Source: Yoonia maritima
GTDB taxonomy: Bacteria; Pseudomonadota; Alphaproteobacteria; Rhodobacterales; Rhodobacteraceae
Direction of reading: 5' to 3'
Assembly (NCBI RefSeq): GCF_003003285.1
Contig: NZ_PVTP01000008.1
Coordinates: forward strand, 1-64,000
DNA length: 64,000 nucleotides
The notes below the pieces were generated by a model. It saw only the letters and a list, made by a program, of their open reading frames with translations. It did no database searches and had not been told where the DNA came from. The translations under genes and the position numbers were made by a program. Positions within the stretch are counted from its first letter, which is position 1. The number at the start of each line of letters is the position of its first letter. Below, piece after piece: positions 55,701 through 64,000 of the stretch.

Positions 55701-56484
55701 GTTCAACCGTCGCGCCGTTATGTTCGCGGAGTAGATCGACTGCCGCCGCACGTAATGTGGCCGATGTTTCTTCGGATTGTTTGAACAGATAGTTCAGGAA
55801 TTCTGGAGAAGTTACAAAGCTTTGCTTTTTCAATCCTTTCAGAACCATGCTACGCCCCTTGCCATCGCAGCGGTCGAGAGCAGTCATTAAGCTGGTTGGC
55901 TGGAATTGGCTCCAGGTGGTTTCGTTCTTGGGGAACTTTAGGTTGAGGCTTCGGTTTGAATAGCGTTCAGTTGGCAGAATAAATGTGATGATGTCCGCAT
56001 CTGTGCCACCAAGTATTTCGGCAGCTTTACGTAGGTCCGCCCATGACGTCGGTGTTTCCGTTTTAACGGTATGTCTTCGCTTTAGCACCTCTAGCAGAAT
56101 GCGTACGTCTTCTGAAATAGTGTCTAAATGGCCTTGGCTTTTCCCGGTATATGTCGAAACGCCCCAATTCATCGCAACGCGTAGTTCAGCATAGCGCGCG
56201 AGCCGGTCTGGATGGCCGCCTAAGATAAAGCACAGGTCATTTGTCGCACTGACCGCTTTTGAATCTGTGCGACCAGGCGAAAAATTAGTGTTCTTAGCTA
56301 TTGTTGCCTTGATGTCGGCAAGGACGGCCCGATCTTCACCCGTGAGAAAGAATAATTCTGCACGTGCCGAGAGCCCTGATTTTAACGCACTCAGGTAACG
56401 AAATGGAGATATGTCTTCTTGTGAAGAAGGTTGGCTGGTTTTGGTAGTCTGCCCCATAAGGCCTTGTAGAATACGGCGTAGCAC
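52792..56484 (-). CDS. giant DUF4132 protein B (YehI/MolR-like)
   Basis: A 1230-residue paralogue of the next gene product: helical repeats (RQAVRANAARFLADRGAKSAL), YLGRDALIKEA, DLTVKLYNPQGKEVKSI and the C-terminal FEVKPLFPQVSRPVRTL and LLSEVWNDMHEMAKSG align in order with protein A. The GTG at 56482-56484, preceded by a GGGAG site about ten bases upstream, is taken as start. It is the first gene of the six-gene operon. No catalytic motif recognised; a scaffold or sensor role is speculation. Confidence 0.83.
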   Translation of the reverse strand: MLRRILQGLMGQTTKTSQPSSQEDISPFRYLSALKSGLSARAELFFLTGEDRAVLADIKATIAKNTNFSPGRTDSKAVSATNDLCFILGGHPDRLARYAELRVAMNWGVSTYTGKSQGHLDTISEDVRILLEVLKRRHTVKTETPTSWADLRKAAEILGGTDADIITFILPTERYSNRSLNLKFPKNETTWSQFQPTSLMTALDRCDGKGRSMVLKGLKKQSFVTSPEFLNYLFKQSEETSATLRAAAVDLLREHNGATVEPKAADTLKSKKATVRAFGVQVLGMLGTPSALAMLKAHKDTEKSQTVLTALELFVGAPVVETNTIENGYIDIQGAHITLPPHIELIDDGSAPLDESFNAQFHPTEEKMRQDAEARYQSSYDYWIKRNKKHSEPTKDKVLPIGPAWLKSLNTPVGSPTDEKRGSGPGLPHRYDDTLAPIIEAALDKIPLRRAIDLAAYKSYSLLGLFSSSHDPRSRYVQSAIADGRVSFSQVVAIAEENRAIIQTPSDGNELTYASRYLSEVINRPRYYYGSSTISPGVWEIAASNLPIIVDALPPRGSDIKTAIRAMEVIADFPSLPADLVQPLLFVAIDDRARLREPAQKLLADAPGIDDQLIAILSDKRQAVRANAARFLADRGAKSALPALTKRLKTEKSELARADLISAVSRLGGDTTPYLGRDALIKEAQKFVEKLPNEKLNWLPLSTAPSLKWKDKTTADPVVLDGWLRLALKLKSPLGSPLFGLYFDQMTPQSVTEVADWVLNSWLSYDTDRPVGEAARTKAAEMAKRIVAQQSSWMTQVGYTEQQIAEQILRGMSSGYPNSGADSKGILALAHRATSAKAGPLIATYLKQHGKRVSQAKALVETLYGMGTQDAVQVLVATATRFKQRTVRELAETLVSQLAEARGWTQDELADRSVPTGGFEDDGTMLLEVGEDAKPYTARLSSDLTVKLYNPQGKEVKSIPAGKDANTKESKSLLSAAKKTIKTAHAQQQARLYDAMISSRTWERQAWQDDLTKHPIMQRLTERVIWRGLDDKGAFITGLRLTPEGEVVNAAGDDIDLSTISKIDIAHTANLSEDDRNEWLQHLKDFEVKPLFPQVSRPVRTLTDAQSKDTKLTDREGWLMTTFKLRSAAKKAGYDRAPIGDGGGFDAYRKEFRGAQIWADLYFTGSYVSEDDIPAAIRHMQFTQMGEGGRGRALTLEKVPALLLSEVWNDMHEMAKSGAFDPEWEKKGLY

Positions 56485-56615
56485 TCGTTAATATCTCCCT
56501 AAATCGAACCTTCTGCGCGCAAAGGTTGATCGTAAGGTGATGGAAACACAGGCGTTTGAAAAGGATAAAGTGCAGGATTTCGTGCCGCGCCGTTTGGCGC
56601 GACACAGGTTTTTAT

Positions 56616-57632
56616 TTACACGCGTAGCATTGTTTTGATGGCACGGCGTTCGTCCATTGCCTTATAGCCTTCGGCGACTTGCGCGAGGGGGAGTTCAAGA
56701 TCAAACACTTTGCCTGGGGCGATTTCACCTTTCAGGACCATGTCCATCAAATTGGGCAAATAGCGGCGTACCGGCGCTGGCCCGCCAAACAAACGTTTTT
56801 GCGCAAAGAACAGCCCTTCGCCTGTGAACGTAACTTCGTGCGGTACACCAACAAAGCCGACAGAACCGCCGGGACGGCAGACGCCCATTGCCTGATCCAT
56901 TGACTGCTGTAATCCAACACATTCCAGCACCGCATCGGCGCCGACGCCATTGGTCAGTTCAAGCACGTCGCTAATCCCTTCTTCGCCGCGTGTTTCGACG
57001 ATGTCCGTTGCACCATATTCCAATGCCAGCTTTTGTCGGTCTTTATGGCGGCTCATGGCGATGACCCGTTCCGCGCCCTGAAGTTTAGCAGACAGAACGC
57101 CCATAAGCCCAACCGCGCCATCGCCCACGACAACGGCTGTGGAACCTGATTTTACGCCTGCGGCTTCGGCGGCGTAATACCCCGTGCCAAGTACATCAGA
57201 AACCGCAAGCATATGTGGGATTTGATCGTCTGTTGGCAGTTCGTTTGTGGCAACCAATGCCCCATCGGCAAGTGGCACGCGTGCATAGGGGGCTTGGGCA
57301 CCTGTCATGAATTCGCGCTGCTCGCATGATGAAGGGAATCCGAATTGGCAGTGTGGGCATGTGTTGTCGGATAGAACAAACGATCCGACCACGAATTGCC
57401 CCGGTTTAACAGATTTTACGTCAGCGCCGACTTCGACCACTACACCGCAGTATTCGTGACCCATATGCATAGGCTGAGAAAAATCACCGTGCCCGCGATA
57501 GGGCCATAGATCGGAACCGCAGATGCAGGTCGCCGAGAGTTGGATAATTGCATCTGTAGATTTAAGAATTTTAGGGTCATCGACGGTGTCATAGCGGACA
57601 TCACCGGGACCATGCATTACTGTCGCTTTCAT
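56616..57632 (-). CDS. zinc-dependent alcohol dehydrogenase family protein
   Basis: A 338-residue medium-chain dehydrogenase: catalytic-zinc cysteine and GHE (CICGSDLWPYRG, HMGHEYCGVVVEVG), a structural-zinc-like NTCPHCQFGFPSSCEQ loop with fewer cysteines than usual, and a Rossmann motif VVGDGAVGLMGVL. It lies 45 bp downstream of the broken MFS gene on the same strand; both may be under the divergent LysR regulator. Substrate unknown. Confidence 0.87.
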   Translation of the reverse strand: MKATVMHGPGDVRYDTVDDPKILKSTDAIIQLSATCICGSDLWPYRGHGDFSQPMHMGHEYCGVVVEVGADVKSVKPGQFVVGSFVLSDNTCPHCQFGFPSSCEQREFMTGAQAPYARVPLADGALVATNELPTDDQIPHMLAVSDVLGTGYYAAEAAGVKSGSTAVVVGDGAVGLMGVLSAKLQGAERVIAMSRHKDRQKLALEYGATDIVETRGEEGISDVLELTNGVGADAVLECVGLQQSMDQAMGVCRPGGSVGFVGVPHEVTFTGEGLFFAQKRLFGGPAPVRRYLPNLMDMVLKGEIAPGKVFDLELPLAQVAEGYKAMDERRAIKTMLRV

Positions 57633-57677
57633 ATCTTTTCCTTGGTTTGGGTGACGCGCATCGGGAGGAAGGACGCG

Positions 57678-58864
57678 TCAGGGTTTCAGTAGGGATTTGC
57701 CGTTACCGACAAGCGCAAGGGCAAGCAGCGCGAGGAAGATGCTGCCCAAGAAAGTCGCGTAAATGCTGATCGAGTCGAGCAGTGCGCCACCGATCACCGC
57801 CCCGAGCAATATCGCAGTTTGGATAGATGCAACCATCATAGAGCCTGCTGCCTCGGGGGCGTCGTCCATGTTTTGGGTCATCCACGTCATCCAGATAACG
57901 GACATCGCGGTGTTCATCGCGCCCCACACAAACATGAATATTGCTGTTGCAATGACATTGCTTCCTAAAATCATTAGCCCGGCTGTCATCAGACCCATCA
58001 CTAGCGGCGGCAGTTTTAGCAGGCGTTCGACGTTCTGCCGAACAAGGCGCCCTGCAAGCCATGTGCCTAAGAATCCAGCGCACCCTAGCACAAGTAAAAG
58101 CAAGGATAAGCTGTTGACCCCTACGCCTGTGATCTGTTCCAGAAATGGTCGCAGATAGGTGAACATTGTAAACGCTGATCCCCATGTAAATGTGGCAGCG
58201 GCCATGGCGCGGAAAAAATATGGGCGTGAAAGAACTTCGCGCAATGCGCTGAACCTAAGCCGCTTTTGTGCCGGAAGTGACGGGAGTGCGATCCATTGCC
58301 AAATGAGGGCGGCGACGGTGATGGGTACGAGTATCAAGAACACGCCCCGCCATCCAATAGCGCCGCCTAGATAGCACCGATCGGTGCGGCAAAGGCAGCG
58401 GCGGCACCTTGGCCAGTATACATGATCGCGATCGCTTTTGGGATCGCCTCGGGTGGGACCAGCCGCATGATGACAGCAGTGGCCAGCGCCCAAAACCCGC
58501 CAACCGCGACCCCCAAAAAGGCGCGTGCGATGATCAAGGCGATGAAATTTGGTGCAAGCGCGATGGTTACAAGCGACACCAGCATTAGCAGTGTCATGGT
58601 TAACAAAATCGTTTTGCGGTTTACGCCGCCTGCCATTGTTGATGCCAATAGGCTGGCGAGGACTGCGAACAACCCAGACACCGATACGGCCTGCCCGATT
58701 TGACCTTCGGTGGCATTAAGCCCCCCTGCCATGGGGGTTAAAAGGCTAACAGGCATGAATTCTGCTGCGATCAGTAAGGTGACGCAGAGTGTCATGGACA
58801 AAACAGCGCTGAGTGCTGTCAGCGTTTTTGGTTGCTGATGGGGGTGGGTCGTTCGGATTGTCAT
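57678..58864 (-). pseudogene. MFS (DHA1-type) efflux transporter with one-base frameshift
   Basis: The first part reads MTIRTTHPHQ, LLIAAEFMPVSLLTP and on to AAAAFAAPIGAI before a stop at 58367-58369. In the neighbouring frame the protein continues YLGGAIGWRGVFLILVPI to the stop at 57678. Inserting one T in the minus-strand run GGTGCT|ATCTAGG, near 58370-58376, would restore a 395-residue, 12-helix transporter of normal length. Hence a single-base deletion, or a sequencing error. The ATG at 58862-58864 is the likely start; an upstream in-frame ATG at 58957 would add an unlikely tail. Confidence 0.82.
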
Positions 58865-58950
58865 GCAGGTCGCCCGGTTATTGCCTTCCTTAATTAGGAC
58901 ACGGCCAGAACCGCGACTACGGTCGAACGGTTCATCGCACCAATGAATGT

Positions 58951-59008
58951 TATTCATGAATAGGGGGGTTTTGATCAGTGCTGAATTTAAATAATCTACG
59001 GTTCGTAG
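58951..59008. promoter_or_regulatory. divergent MFS/LysR promoter with two palindromes
   Basis: TATTCATGAATA (58951-58962) is a perfect 12-bp palindrome, and CTACG-GTT-CGTAG (58996-59008), within a T-N11-A frame, is a plausible LysR-type box, ending 14 bases before the regulator's ATG. Confidence 0.5.
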
Positions 59009-59022
59009 CGTAGGTAGTATGA

Positions 59023-59928
59023 ATGAAACGAGATGATATTGCGGATTTGACGACTTTTGTCGCGGTCGTCGAAGAAGGGAGCTTTACCCAAGCGGCCGTT
59101 CGGCTTGGCGTATCGCAATCTGCAGTTAGTCATACTATCCGCAGGGTCGAAGCCGCGCTTGGCTTTCGTTTATTGAACCGGACTTCGCGAAGCGTGTCGA
59201 CGACGGAGATGGGTGAAAAGCTGCTTGCCACATTGCGTCCGGGACTGGCCGAGATTGAAACACGGATCGAAGAACTGCGTAGCCTCGGAGACAGCCCAAG
59301 CGGACATATACGGCTGACCACATCAATGACTGCGGCGCGCATGATCCTTTGGCCGGTGATGACAAAGCTGGTGAGCGATTATCCTGAAATCCAGATTGAG
59401 CTGAACACGAACGCCCGGCTTGCGGATTTGGCAGAAGGGCGGTTTGATGCGGCGATCCGACTGGCCGAGGCAGTGCCGCCCGATTTAATCGCAATCCCTG
59501 TCGGTCCTGCGATTGAGATGGCCGCAGTGAGTACGCCTGCGTATTTTGCACAACGTGGCGTTCCACGGGTGCCTTCTGATTTGGATGACCATGACTGCAT
59601 CACGATGCGGTTTGGCACAGATACGCCGCCTTATGATTGGGAATTCGAAAAGGACGGGCAAGAGCAGATAAAGCGGGTGTCTGGACCGTTCATCTTCAAC
59701 GAAGGTGATTTTTGTGTCGACGCGGCGCGGGCCGGTTACGGTATCGCCTTTGTGACGCTGCCCGAGGTGCAGGCGGAAATCGATAGGGGGACTTTGCAAC
59801 GCGTGCTGGCCGATTGGTGCCCCCCATTTGACGGTTTTCAAATTTGCTATCTAAGCCGCCGCCAGATGAGTTCGGCGTTTCGGTTGTTATTGGATCGGCT
59901 ACGCGACCAAAACACGGCAAACCGTTAA
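59023..59928 (+). CDS. LysR-family transcriptional regulator
   Basis: A 301-residue regulator with an N-terminal winged helix (TQAAVRLGVSQSAVSHTIRRVEAALGFRLLNRTSRSVSTTEMG) of which only short parts are diagnostic: SQSAVSHTI and LLNRTSR. The effector domain has RLTTSMTAAR, GRFDAAIRLAE and AGYGIAFVTLPEV. Divergent from the broken MFS transporter, which it probably controls. Intact, in contrast to the LysR remnants at 36.7-37.2 kb. Confidence 0.9.
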   Translation: MKRDDIADLTTFVAVVEEGSFTQAAVRLGVSQSAVSHTIRRVEAALGFRLLNRTSRSVSTTEMGEKLLATLRPGLAEIETRIEELRSLGDSPSGHIRLTTSMTAARMILWPVMTKLVSDYPEIQIELNTNARLADLAEGRFDAAIRLAEAVPPDLIAIPVGPAIEMAAVSTPAYFAQRGVPRVPSDLDDHDCITMRFGTDTPPYDWEFEKDGQEQIKRVSGPFIFNEGDFCVDAARAGYGIAFVTLPEVQAEIDRGTLQRVLADWCPPFDGFQICYLSRRQMSSAFRLLLDRLRDQNTANR

Positions 59929-60165
59929 TTGCGCTGGCGGTTTGTCGGTGTGCGGACTGCTGCTTGATATTTCACCACATCGGTGCACGGAACTGTGAAT
60001 TTCAATCAACTCATTGTGAAATAATGGGAATTCATCGATTGTGCGTCAATTCACCACGGGGCGTGTCCCGATAGCATAGGCGTAGGCCGCGAATGTAACT
60101 CGTGTTCCGGTCTGCCGGTGACCTCCCAGTCTGGCAGATGTCGGACAAGAAGAAGAGGCACGCAC

Positions 60166-61242
60166 TTGTTCAAATATATCAAATACTTGCTGGCGGCGGC
60201 GGGCGCATTTGCGCTTTCTGGGTGTCAGTACCACATCTTATCCCCGCAGGGTTGGGTCGGCATCCAAGAGCGTAATCTTTTGGTTATTGCGACATTGCTG
60301 ATGCTGATCATTATTATCCCGGTTTTGATCATGGCGGTCTATTTTCCGCTGAAGTATCGCGCGGACCGGTCGGATCTATCGGACTATGACCCGACCTTTG
60401 AACATTCCAACAAAATCGAAGTCGCTGTTTGGGGTATCCCGATCCTGATTACTGCGGCGCTTGGCTGGTACACCTATGTTTATACGCATCGGCTTGATCC
60501 GTATCGTCCGCTTGATCATTTGCAGGCTGGCATCCCGATCGAAGTCGACGCGGTGTCGTTGGATTGGAAATGGCTGTTTATCTACCCGGAATTTGGCGTT
60601 GCATCGGTGAACGAATTGGCCGTGCCGGTGGGTCGGCCAGTGAATTTTCGCCTGACCTCTTCTACGGTGATGAATACCCTGTCGATCCCGGCATTGGGTG
60701 GCATGGTCTATTCAATGGCAGGGATGGAAACCCAGTTGCATCTGGTTGCTGACGCGCCGGGTGTGTTTCCGGGGCGGGCGGCGCATTATTCCGGCCCTGG
60801 GTTTTCCCATATGACGTTCGATACGCTGTCGATGTCTGACGCTGATTTCGACAGTTGGATCGCAAACGCGAAGTCGGACGGCACCGATCTAGGCCGTGAA
60901 ACCTATCTTACGTTGGAAAAGCCAAGCATTGCTGACCCGGTTCGTTACTTTGCCACGGTCGAGGATGGTCTGTTCGATCATGTGGTTGAAATGTGCGTCG
61001 ATAGCGGCACCGTTTGTGCGGGCCAGATGATGATGCAAGACAAGATGGGCGGTGGCGGGATTGCCGGCATCCCGAACGCGGCTGCGTATAGCTATGACAG
61101 CAAACGCGCCATCGATGGGCTTGGTACGTTGATAGACCTGCCGACCCCAAACCCCGAAGCCTTTCACGAGGCTTTTCTAAACTCTCCCGATTATATTTGC
61201 GGCCCATCGGCACGCAAGGAGGCCGTTATTCATGTCAATTGA
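60166..61242 (+). CDS. cyoA: cytochrome bo-type quinol oxidase subunit II
   Basis: A 358-residue lipoprotein subunit of the terminal quinol oxidase. The TTG at 60166 is chosen as start: AAGAGG lies seven bases before it and the product begins [20 protein letters not shown], a lipoprotein signal with lipobox LSGC (Cys20). Two membrane helices follow, then a cupredoxin-like periplasmic domain (about 140-260, [28 protein letters not shown]) without the copper-A ligands, as in CyoA. It overlaps cyoB by 11 bp. Confidence 0.9.
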   Translation: MFKYIKYLLAAAGAFALSGCQYHILSPQGWVGIQERNLLVIATLLMLIIIIPVLIMAVYFPLKYRADRSDLSDYDPTFEHSNKIEVAVWGIPILITAALGWYTYVYTHRLDPYRPLDHLQAGIPIEVDAVSLDWKWLFIYPEFGVASVNELAVPVGRPVNFRLTSSTVMNTLSIPALGGMVYSMAGMETQLHLVADAPGVFPGRAAHYSGPGFSHMTFDTLSMSDADFDSWIANAKSDGTDLGRETYLTLEKPSIADPVRYFATVEDGLFDHVVEMCVDSGTVCAGQMMMQDKMGGGGIAGIPNAAAYSYDSKRAIDGLGTLIDLPTPNPEAFHEAFLNSPDYICGPSARKEAVIHVN

Positions 61243-63208
61243 AACAATTTCCCCACTGTTTGGGCGGCTTAGTCTAGATTGGATTCCTTACCAAGAACCG
61301 ATCCTTGTTGGCACGTTTGCTGCGGTCGCCATTGGCGGTTTCGCGGTATTGGTTCTGATGACCTATTACGGGCTATGGGGGTCTTTTTGGCGCGACTGGG
61401 TGACGTCAGTCGATCACAAGAAGATTGGCATCATGTATATGGTGCTTGGCTTTATTATGATGGTGCGCGGTTTTGCGGATGCGTTGATGATGCGGGCGCA
61501 GCAGGCCTTGGCGGCTGGCGGCGCGGAAGGATACCTCCCGCAGCACCACTTTGATCAGGTGTTTACGGCCCACGGCGTTATCATGATATTTTTCGTGGCG
61601 ATGGCCTTTGTCACGGGGATCATGAACTTTGTCATGCCAACCCAGATTGGTGCGCGCGATGTGGCGTTTCCGTTCCTGAACAACTTTTCGTTCTGGATGA
61701 CGGTCGCTGGCGCGTTGTTGGTCAATATTTCCTTGTTCGTGGGTGAATTTGCGCGTGTTGGGTGGCTTGCGTTTCCACCGTTATCGGGGGCGTCGTTCAG
61801 CACAGGTCCGGGCATGGATTACTATTTGTGGTCATTACAGATTGCCGGGGTCGGGACGACCCTATCGGGTATTAACCTGATCGCCACTATCATTAAGATG
61901 CGCGCGCCGGGAATGAAAATGATGGATATGCCTGTCTTTACTTGGACTGCGCTGGCGACGAACGTTTTGATTGTTGCGGCGTTCCCTGTTCTGACTGCCA
62001 CGCTCGCGCTGTTGACGTTGGATCGCTATTTCGGGATGCATTTTTTCACCAATGACTTTGGTGGCAACCCGATGATGTATATCAACCTGATTTGGATTTG
62101 GGGGCACCCAGAGGTTTATATTCTGATCATCCCAATTTTTGGTGTGATTTCCGAAGTCGTCGCGACCTTTTCCGGTAAGCCATTGTTTGGCTACAAGACG
62201 ATGGTTTGGGCAACGGCTTGTATCATGGTGTTATCGTTCATTGTGTGGCTACACCATTTTTTCACGATGGGATCTGGGGCGAATGTGAACACCTTCTTTG
62301 GCATCACCACGATGATCATCGCGGTGCCTACGGGGGTTAAAATCTTTAACTGGTTGTTCACCTTGTACAAAGGCCGCGTGCGCCTAGAGTTGCCGATGTA
62401 TTGGACCATTGGGTTTTTGGTCACCTTTACCATTGGTGGCATGACGGGCGTTTTGCTGGCAGTGCCGCCGGTTGATTTCCAGTTGCATAATACTCTGTTT
62501 CTGGTCGCGCATTTTCATAATGTGATTATCGGTGGCGTGGTGTTTGGCGTTTATGCTGCCGTCACTTATTGGTGGCCCAAAGCCTTTGGTTTCAAGCTGA
62601 ACGATACATGAGGCAAACGTAGTTTTTGGTTCTGGTTCGTTGGCTTTTACTTTGCGTTCATGCCGCTTTACGCGCTGGGTCTGATGGGTGTGACGCGCCG
62701 GATCAACCAATACCCTGATCCTGCATGGCAGCCCTATTTCATCATTGCCGCCTTTGGCGCTGTGCTGATCTTGCTAGGGATTTTGTCCACTTTCATCGGG
62801 TTCTACGTGTCTGTGCGCGACCGCAAGGCGCTGGCCTGTGGCGGTGACCCGTGGAATGCACGGACGTTGGAGTGGGCGACGCAGTCACCGCCCGCGCCTT
62901 ATAATTTTCCACAAGAAATACAGGTCCGTGGGCGTGATGAATTCTGGCGGATGAAGCAAGACGGGTTCGTTTGGTCGACCGCATATCAGCCGATCCACAT
63001 GCCCAAAGGCACGGCCACTGGTGTGTATATTGCGGGTTTTGCGCTGGTGTTTGGCTTTGCAATGGTCTGGTACATCTGGTGGCTGGCGACCCTTAGCTTT
63101 GTTGCGATGATCGCAATCGGGATCGGCCACACGTTCAACTATAACCGCGATTATTACATCCCCGTCCAAGACGTGGTGGCAACCGAAGCGAAAGGAGCGG
63201 TGGCATGA
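61232..63208 (+). pseudogene. cyoB: cyoB, quinol oxidase subunit I, interrupted by an in-frame TGA
   Basis: The full frame of 658 codons encodes subunit I of a proton-pumping haem-copper quinol oxidase. Haem and copper ligands are present: HPEVY (His292), HH (341-342), HFH (427, 429). Codon 460 is TGA, in frame, within FKLNDT*GKRSFWFW; homologues have Trp there (FKLNETWGKR in E. coli as I recall it), so TGG to TGA is the simplest explanation. Reading continues without a frame change through FMPLYALGLMG, NARTLEWATQSPPAPYNF and GFAMVWYIWWL to 63208. A strong AAGGAGG precedes the ATG. A truncated product would lack the last helices. Sequencing error cannot be excluded. Confidence 0.88.
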
Positions 63209-63828
63209 CCCCATTGGACAGCACGCAGTTAGCGCCGGTGATGGTCGTGAATGACCACGACCATGGCGCAGATCATGACAGCCCGACACAGATCGGTTTT
63301 TGGATTTACCTCATGAGCGATTGCATCATCTTTGGTGCGTTGTTTGCCACCTATGCCGTTCTGGGCGGTCGTTACGCAGGGGGACCGGGGCCGCTCGATT
63401 TGTTCGAGCCAGAGTTCGTCGCGGTTGAGACAGCGTTGTTGCTGTTTTCATCTGTGACCTTTGGCTTAGCGATGTTGCAGGCGGTCAAGGGCAACCTGAA
63501 TCGTACGCTTGTCTGGTTGGCGGTGACCGGGGTTTTGGGTGCCGGGTTTATCGGCATGGAACTGTACGAGTTTCGGCATCTGATCCACATCGGTGCGGGT
63601 CCTGATCGGTCTGCATTTTTATCAGCGTTCTTTGCGTTGGTGGGCACACACGGGCTTCATGTGACGGGCGGGATCATTTGGCTTGTGACGCTGATGGTGC
63701 AAATCAAAATGCACGGTCTGATCGACGCAAACATGCGCCGTTTGGCAACGTTGTCGATGTTCTGGCACTTTCTTGATCTGATTTGGATCGGTGTGTTTTC
63801 CTTTGTTTATCTTGTGAGGTTGGTGTGA
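63205..63828 (+). CDS. cyoC: cytochrome bo-type quinol oxidase subunit III
   Basis: A 207-residue integral membrane protein with five hydrophobic segments, QIGFWIYLMSDCIIFGALFATYAVL near the N-terminus, GMELYEF and LVGTHGLHVTGGIIWL, all typical of CyoC. It begins in an ATGA overlap with cyoB and overlaps cyoD by one base at its stop. Confidence 0.92.
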   Translation: MTPLDSTQLAPVMVVNDHDHGADHDSPTQIGFWIYLMSDCIIFGALFATYAVLGGRYAGGPGPLDLFEPEFVAVETALLLFSSVTFGLAMLQAVKGNLNRTLVWLAVTGVLGAGFIGMELYEFRHLIHIGAGPDRSAFLSAFFALVGTHGLHVTGGIIWLVTLMVQIKMHGLIDANMRRLATLSMFWHFLDLIWIGVFSFVYLVRLV

Positions 63829-64000
63829 TGCTTGCAAAAACACATAATGCACATGGCGCGGCTAAAGATCACGGTACGATGGCGCAGTTGATGATCGGCT
63901 TTGCGCTTGCCGCGCTTTTGACCATCATCCCGTTCCTCTTGATCATCGCCGAGGTCGAGATAGCCCGCACCACGTTGATCGGGATCATCATGGGCCTTGG
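63828..64000 (+). CDS. cyoD: cytochrome bo-type quinol oxidase subunit IV, partial (right edge)
   Basis: Starts at the ATG sharing its first base with the cyoC stop and runs off the window after 57 codons. A short His- and Ala-rich N-terminus (MLAKTHNAHGAAKDHG) is followed by one full hydrophobic helix (LMIGFALAALLTIIPFLLII) and the start of a second, as in CyoD. Confidence 0.85.
   Translation, partial: MLAKTHNAHGAAKDHGTMAQLMIGFALAALLTIIPFLLIIAEVEIARTTLIGIIMGL

Noticed and set aside
59985-60010. TGAATTTCAATCAA upstream of cyoA as an FNR site
   Set aside because: Only the right half matches the FNR consensus; the left half does not.
62609-62611. TGA in cyoB as a selenocysteine or reassigned Trp codon
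   Set aside because: No SECIS-like hairpin was evident, homologues have Trp not Cys here, and the other genes in the window use TGA as a normal stop.
1-64000. tRNA, rRNA or CRISPR arrays
   Set aside because: None seen: no regularly spaced identical repeats and no tRNA-like cloverleaf or rRNA sequence recognised by eye.

Overview
The window looks like part of an extrachromosomal replicon (plasmid or chromid) of a marine Rhodobacteraceae-type alphaproteobacterium. Evidence for a plasmid is a Rep_3-family initiator next to a ParA/ParB partition pair, with a dyad-rich control region between them (about 38.3-42.5 kb). No tRNA, rRNA or CRISPR array was seen. A partial IS30-family transposase runs off the left edge.

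0.4-29.1 kb is a siderophore and polyamine region. It holds a TonB-dependent receptor, entC/entB/entA-type genes for 2,3-dihydroxybenzoate (DHB), an EntE-type ligase with a stand-alone aryl carrier and a phosphopantetheinyl transferase, and two NRPS proteins (Cy-Cy-A and vestigial C-PCP-C) that together resemble a split VibF. A VibH-like free-standing condensation protein, a FecCD-type importer with its binding protein and ATPase, and a pair of YbtP/YbtQ-like fused ABC transporters complete this part. Directly adjacent are speA, a carboxy(nor)spermidine dehydrogenase, nspC and an agmatinase-type gene, a route from arginine to spermidine. The combination predicts a spermidine-backbone catechol siderophore with oxazoline (or thiazoline) rings, of the agrobactin/parabactin/vibriobactin class, whose acid and amine building blocks are both encoded locally.

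29.4-36.7 kb is a sugar-type ABC importer with a sugar isomerase/epimerase and a Gfo/Idh/MocA oxidoreductase, divergent from a LacI regulator; two identical 14-bp palindromic operators lie between them. 36.7-37.3 kb holds decayed LysR-gene remnants. 37.3-42.5 kb is the replicon core: a nucleotidyltransferase-fold gene with a symmetric upstream repeat array, parB, parA, a probable origin and rep. A palindrome around TTTCGCTGCGAAA recurs three times across the par genes and may be the centromere.

42.5-56.5 kb is a tightly overlapping six-gene operon: two tandem giant DUF4132 paralogues, a MoxR-type AAA+ ATPase, a DUF5682-type protein, a VWA protein and a SWIM zinc-finger protein. It is related to the poorly understood yehI-L-M-P-Q set of E. 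coli.

56.6-59.9 kb carries a Zn-dependent alcohol dehydrogenase, an MFS transporter broken by a one-base frameshift, and a divergent LysR regulator. 60.2-64.0 kb is a cytochrome bo-type quinol oxidase operon (cyoABCD, cyoD cut by the window edge) in which cyoB has an in-frame TGA where a Trp codon is expected.
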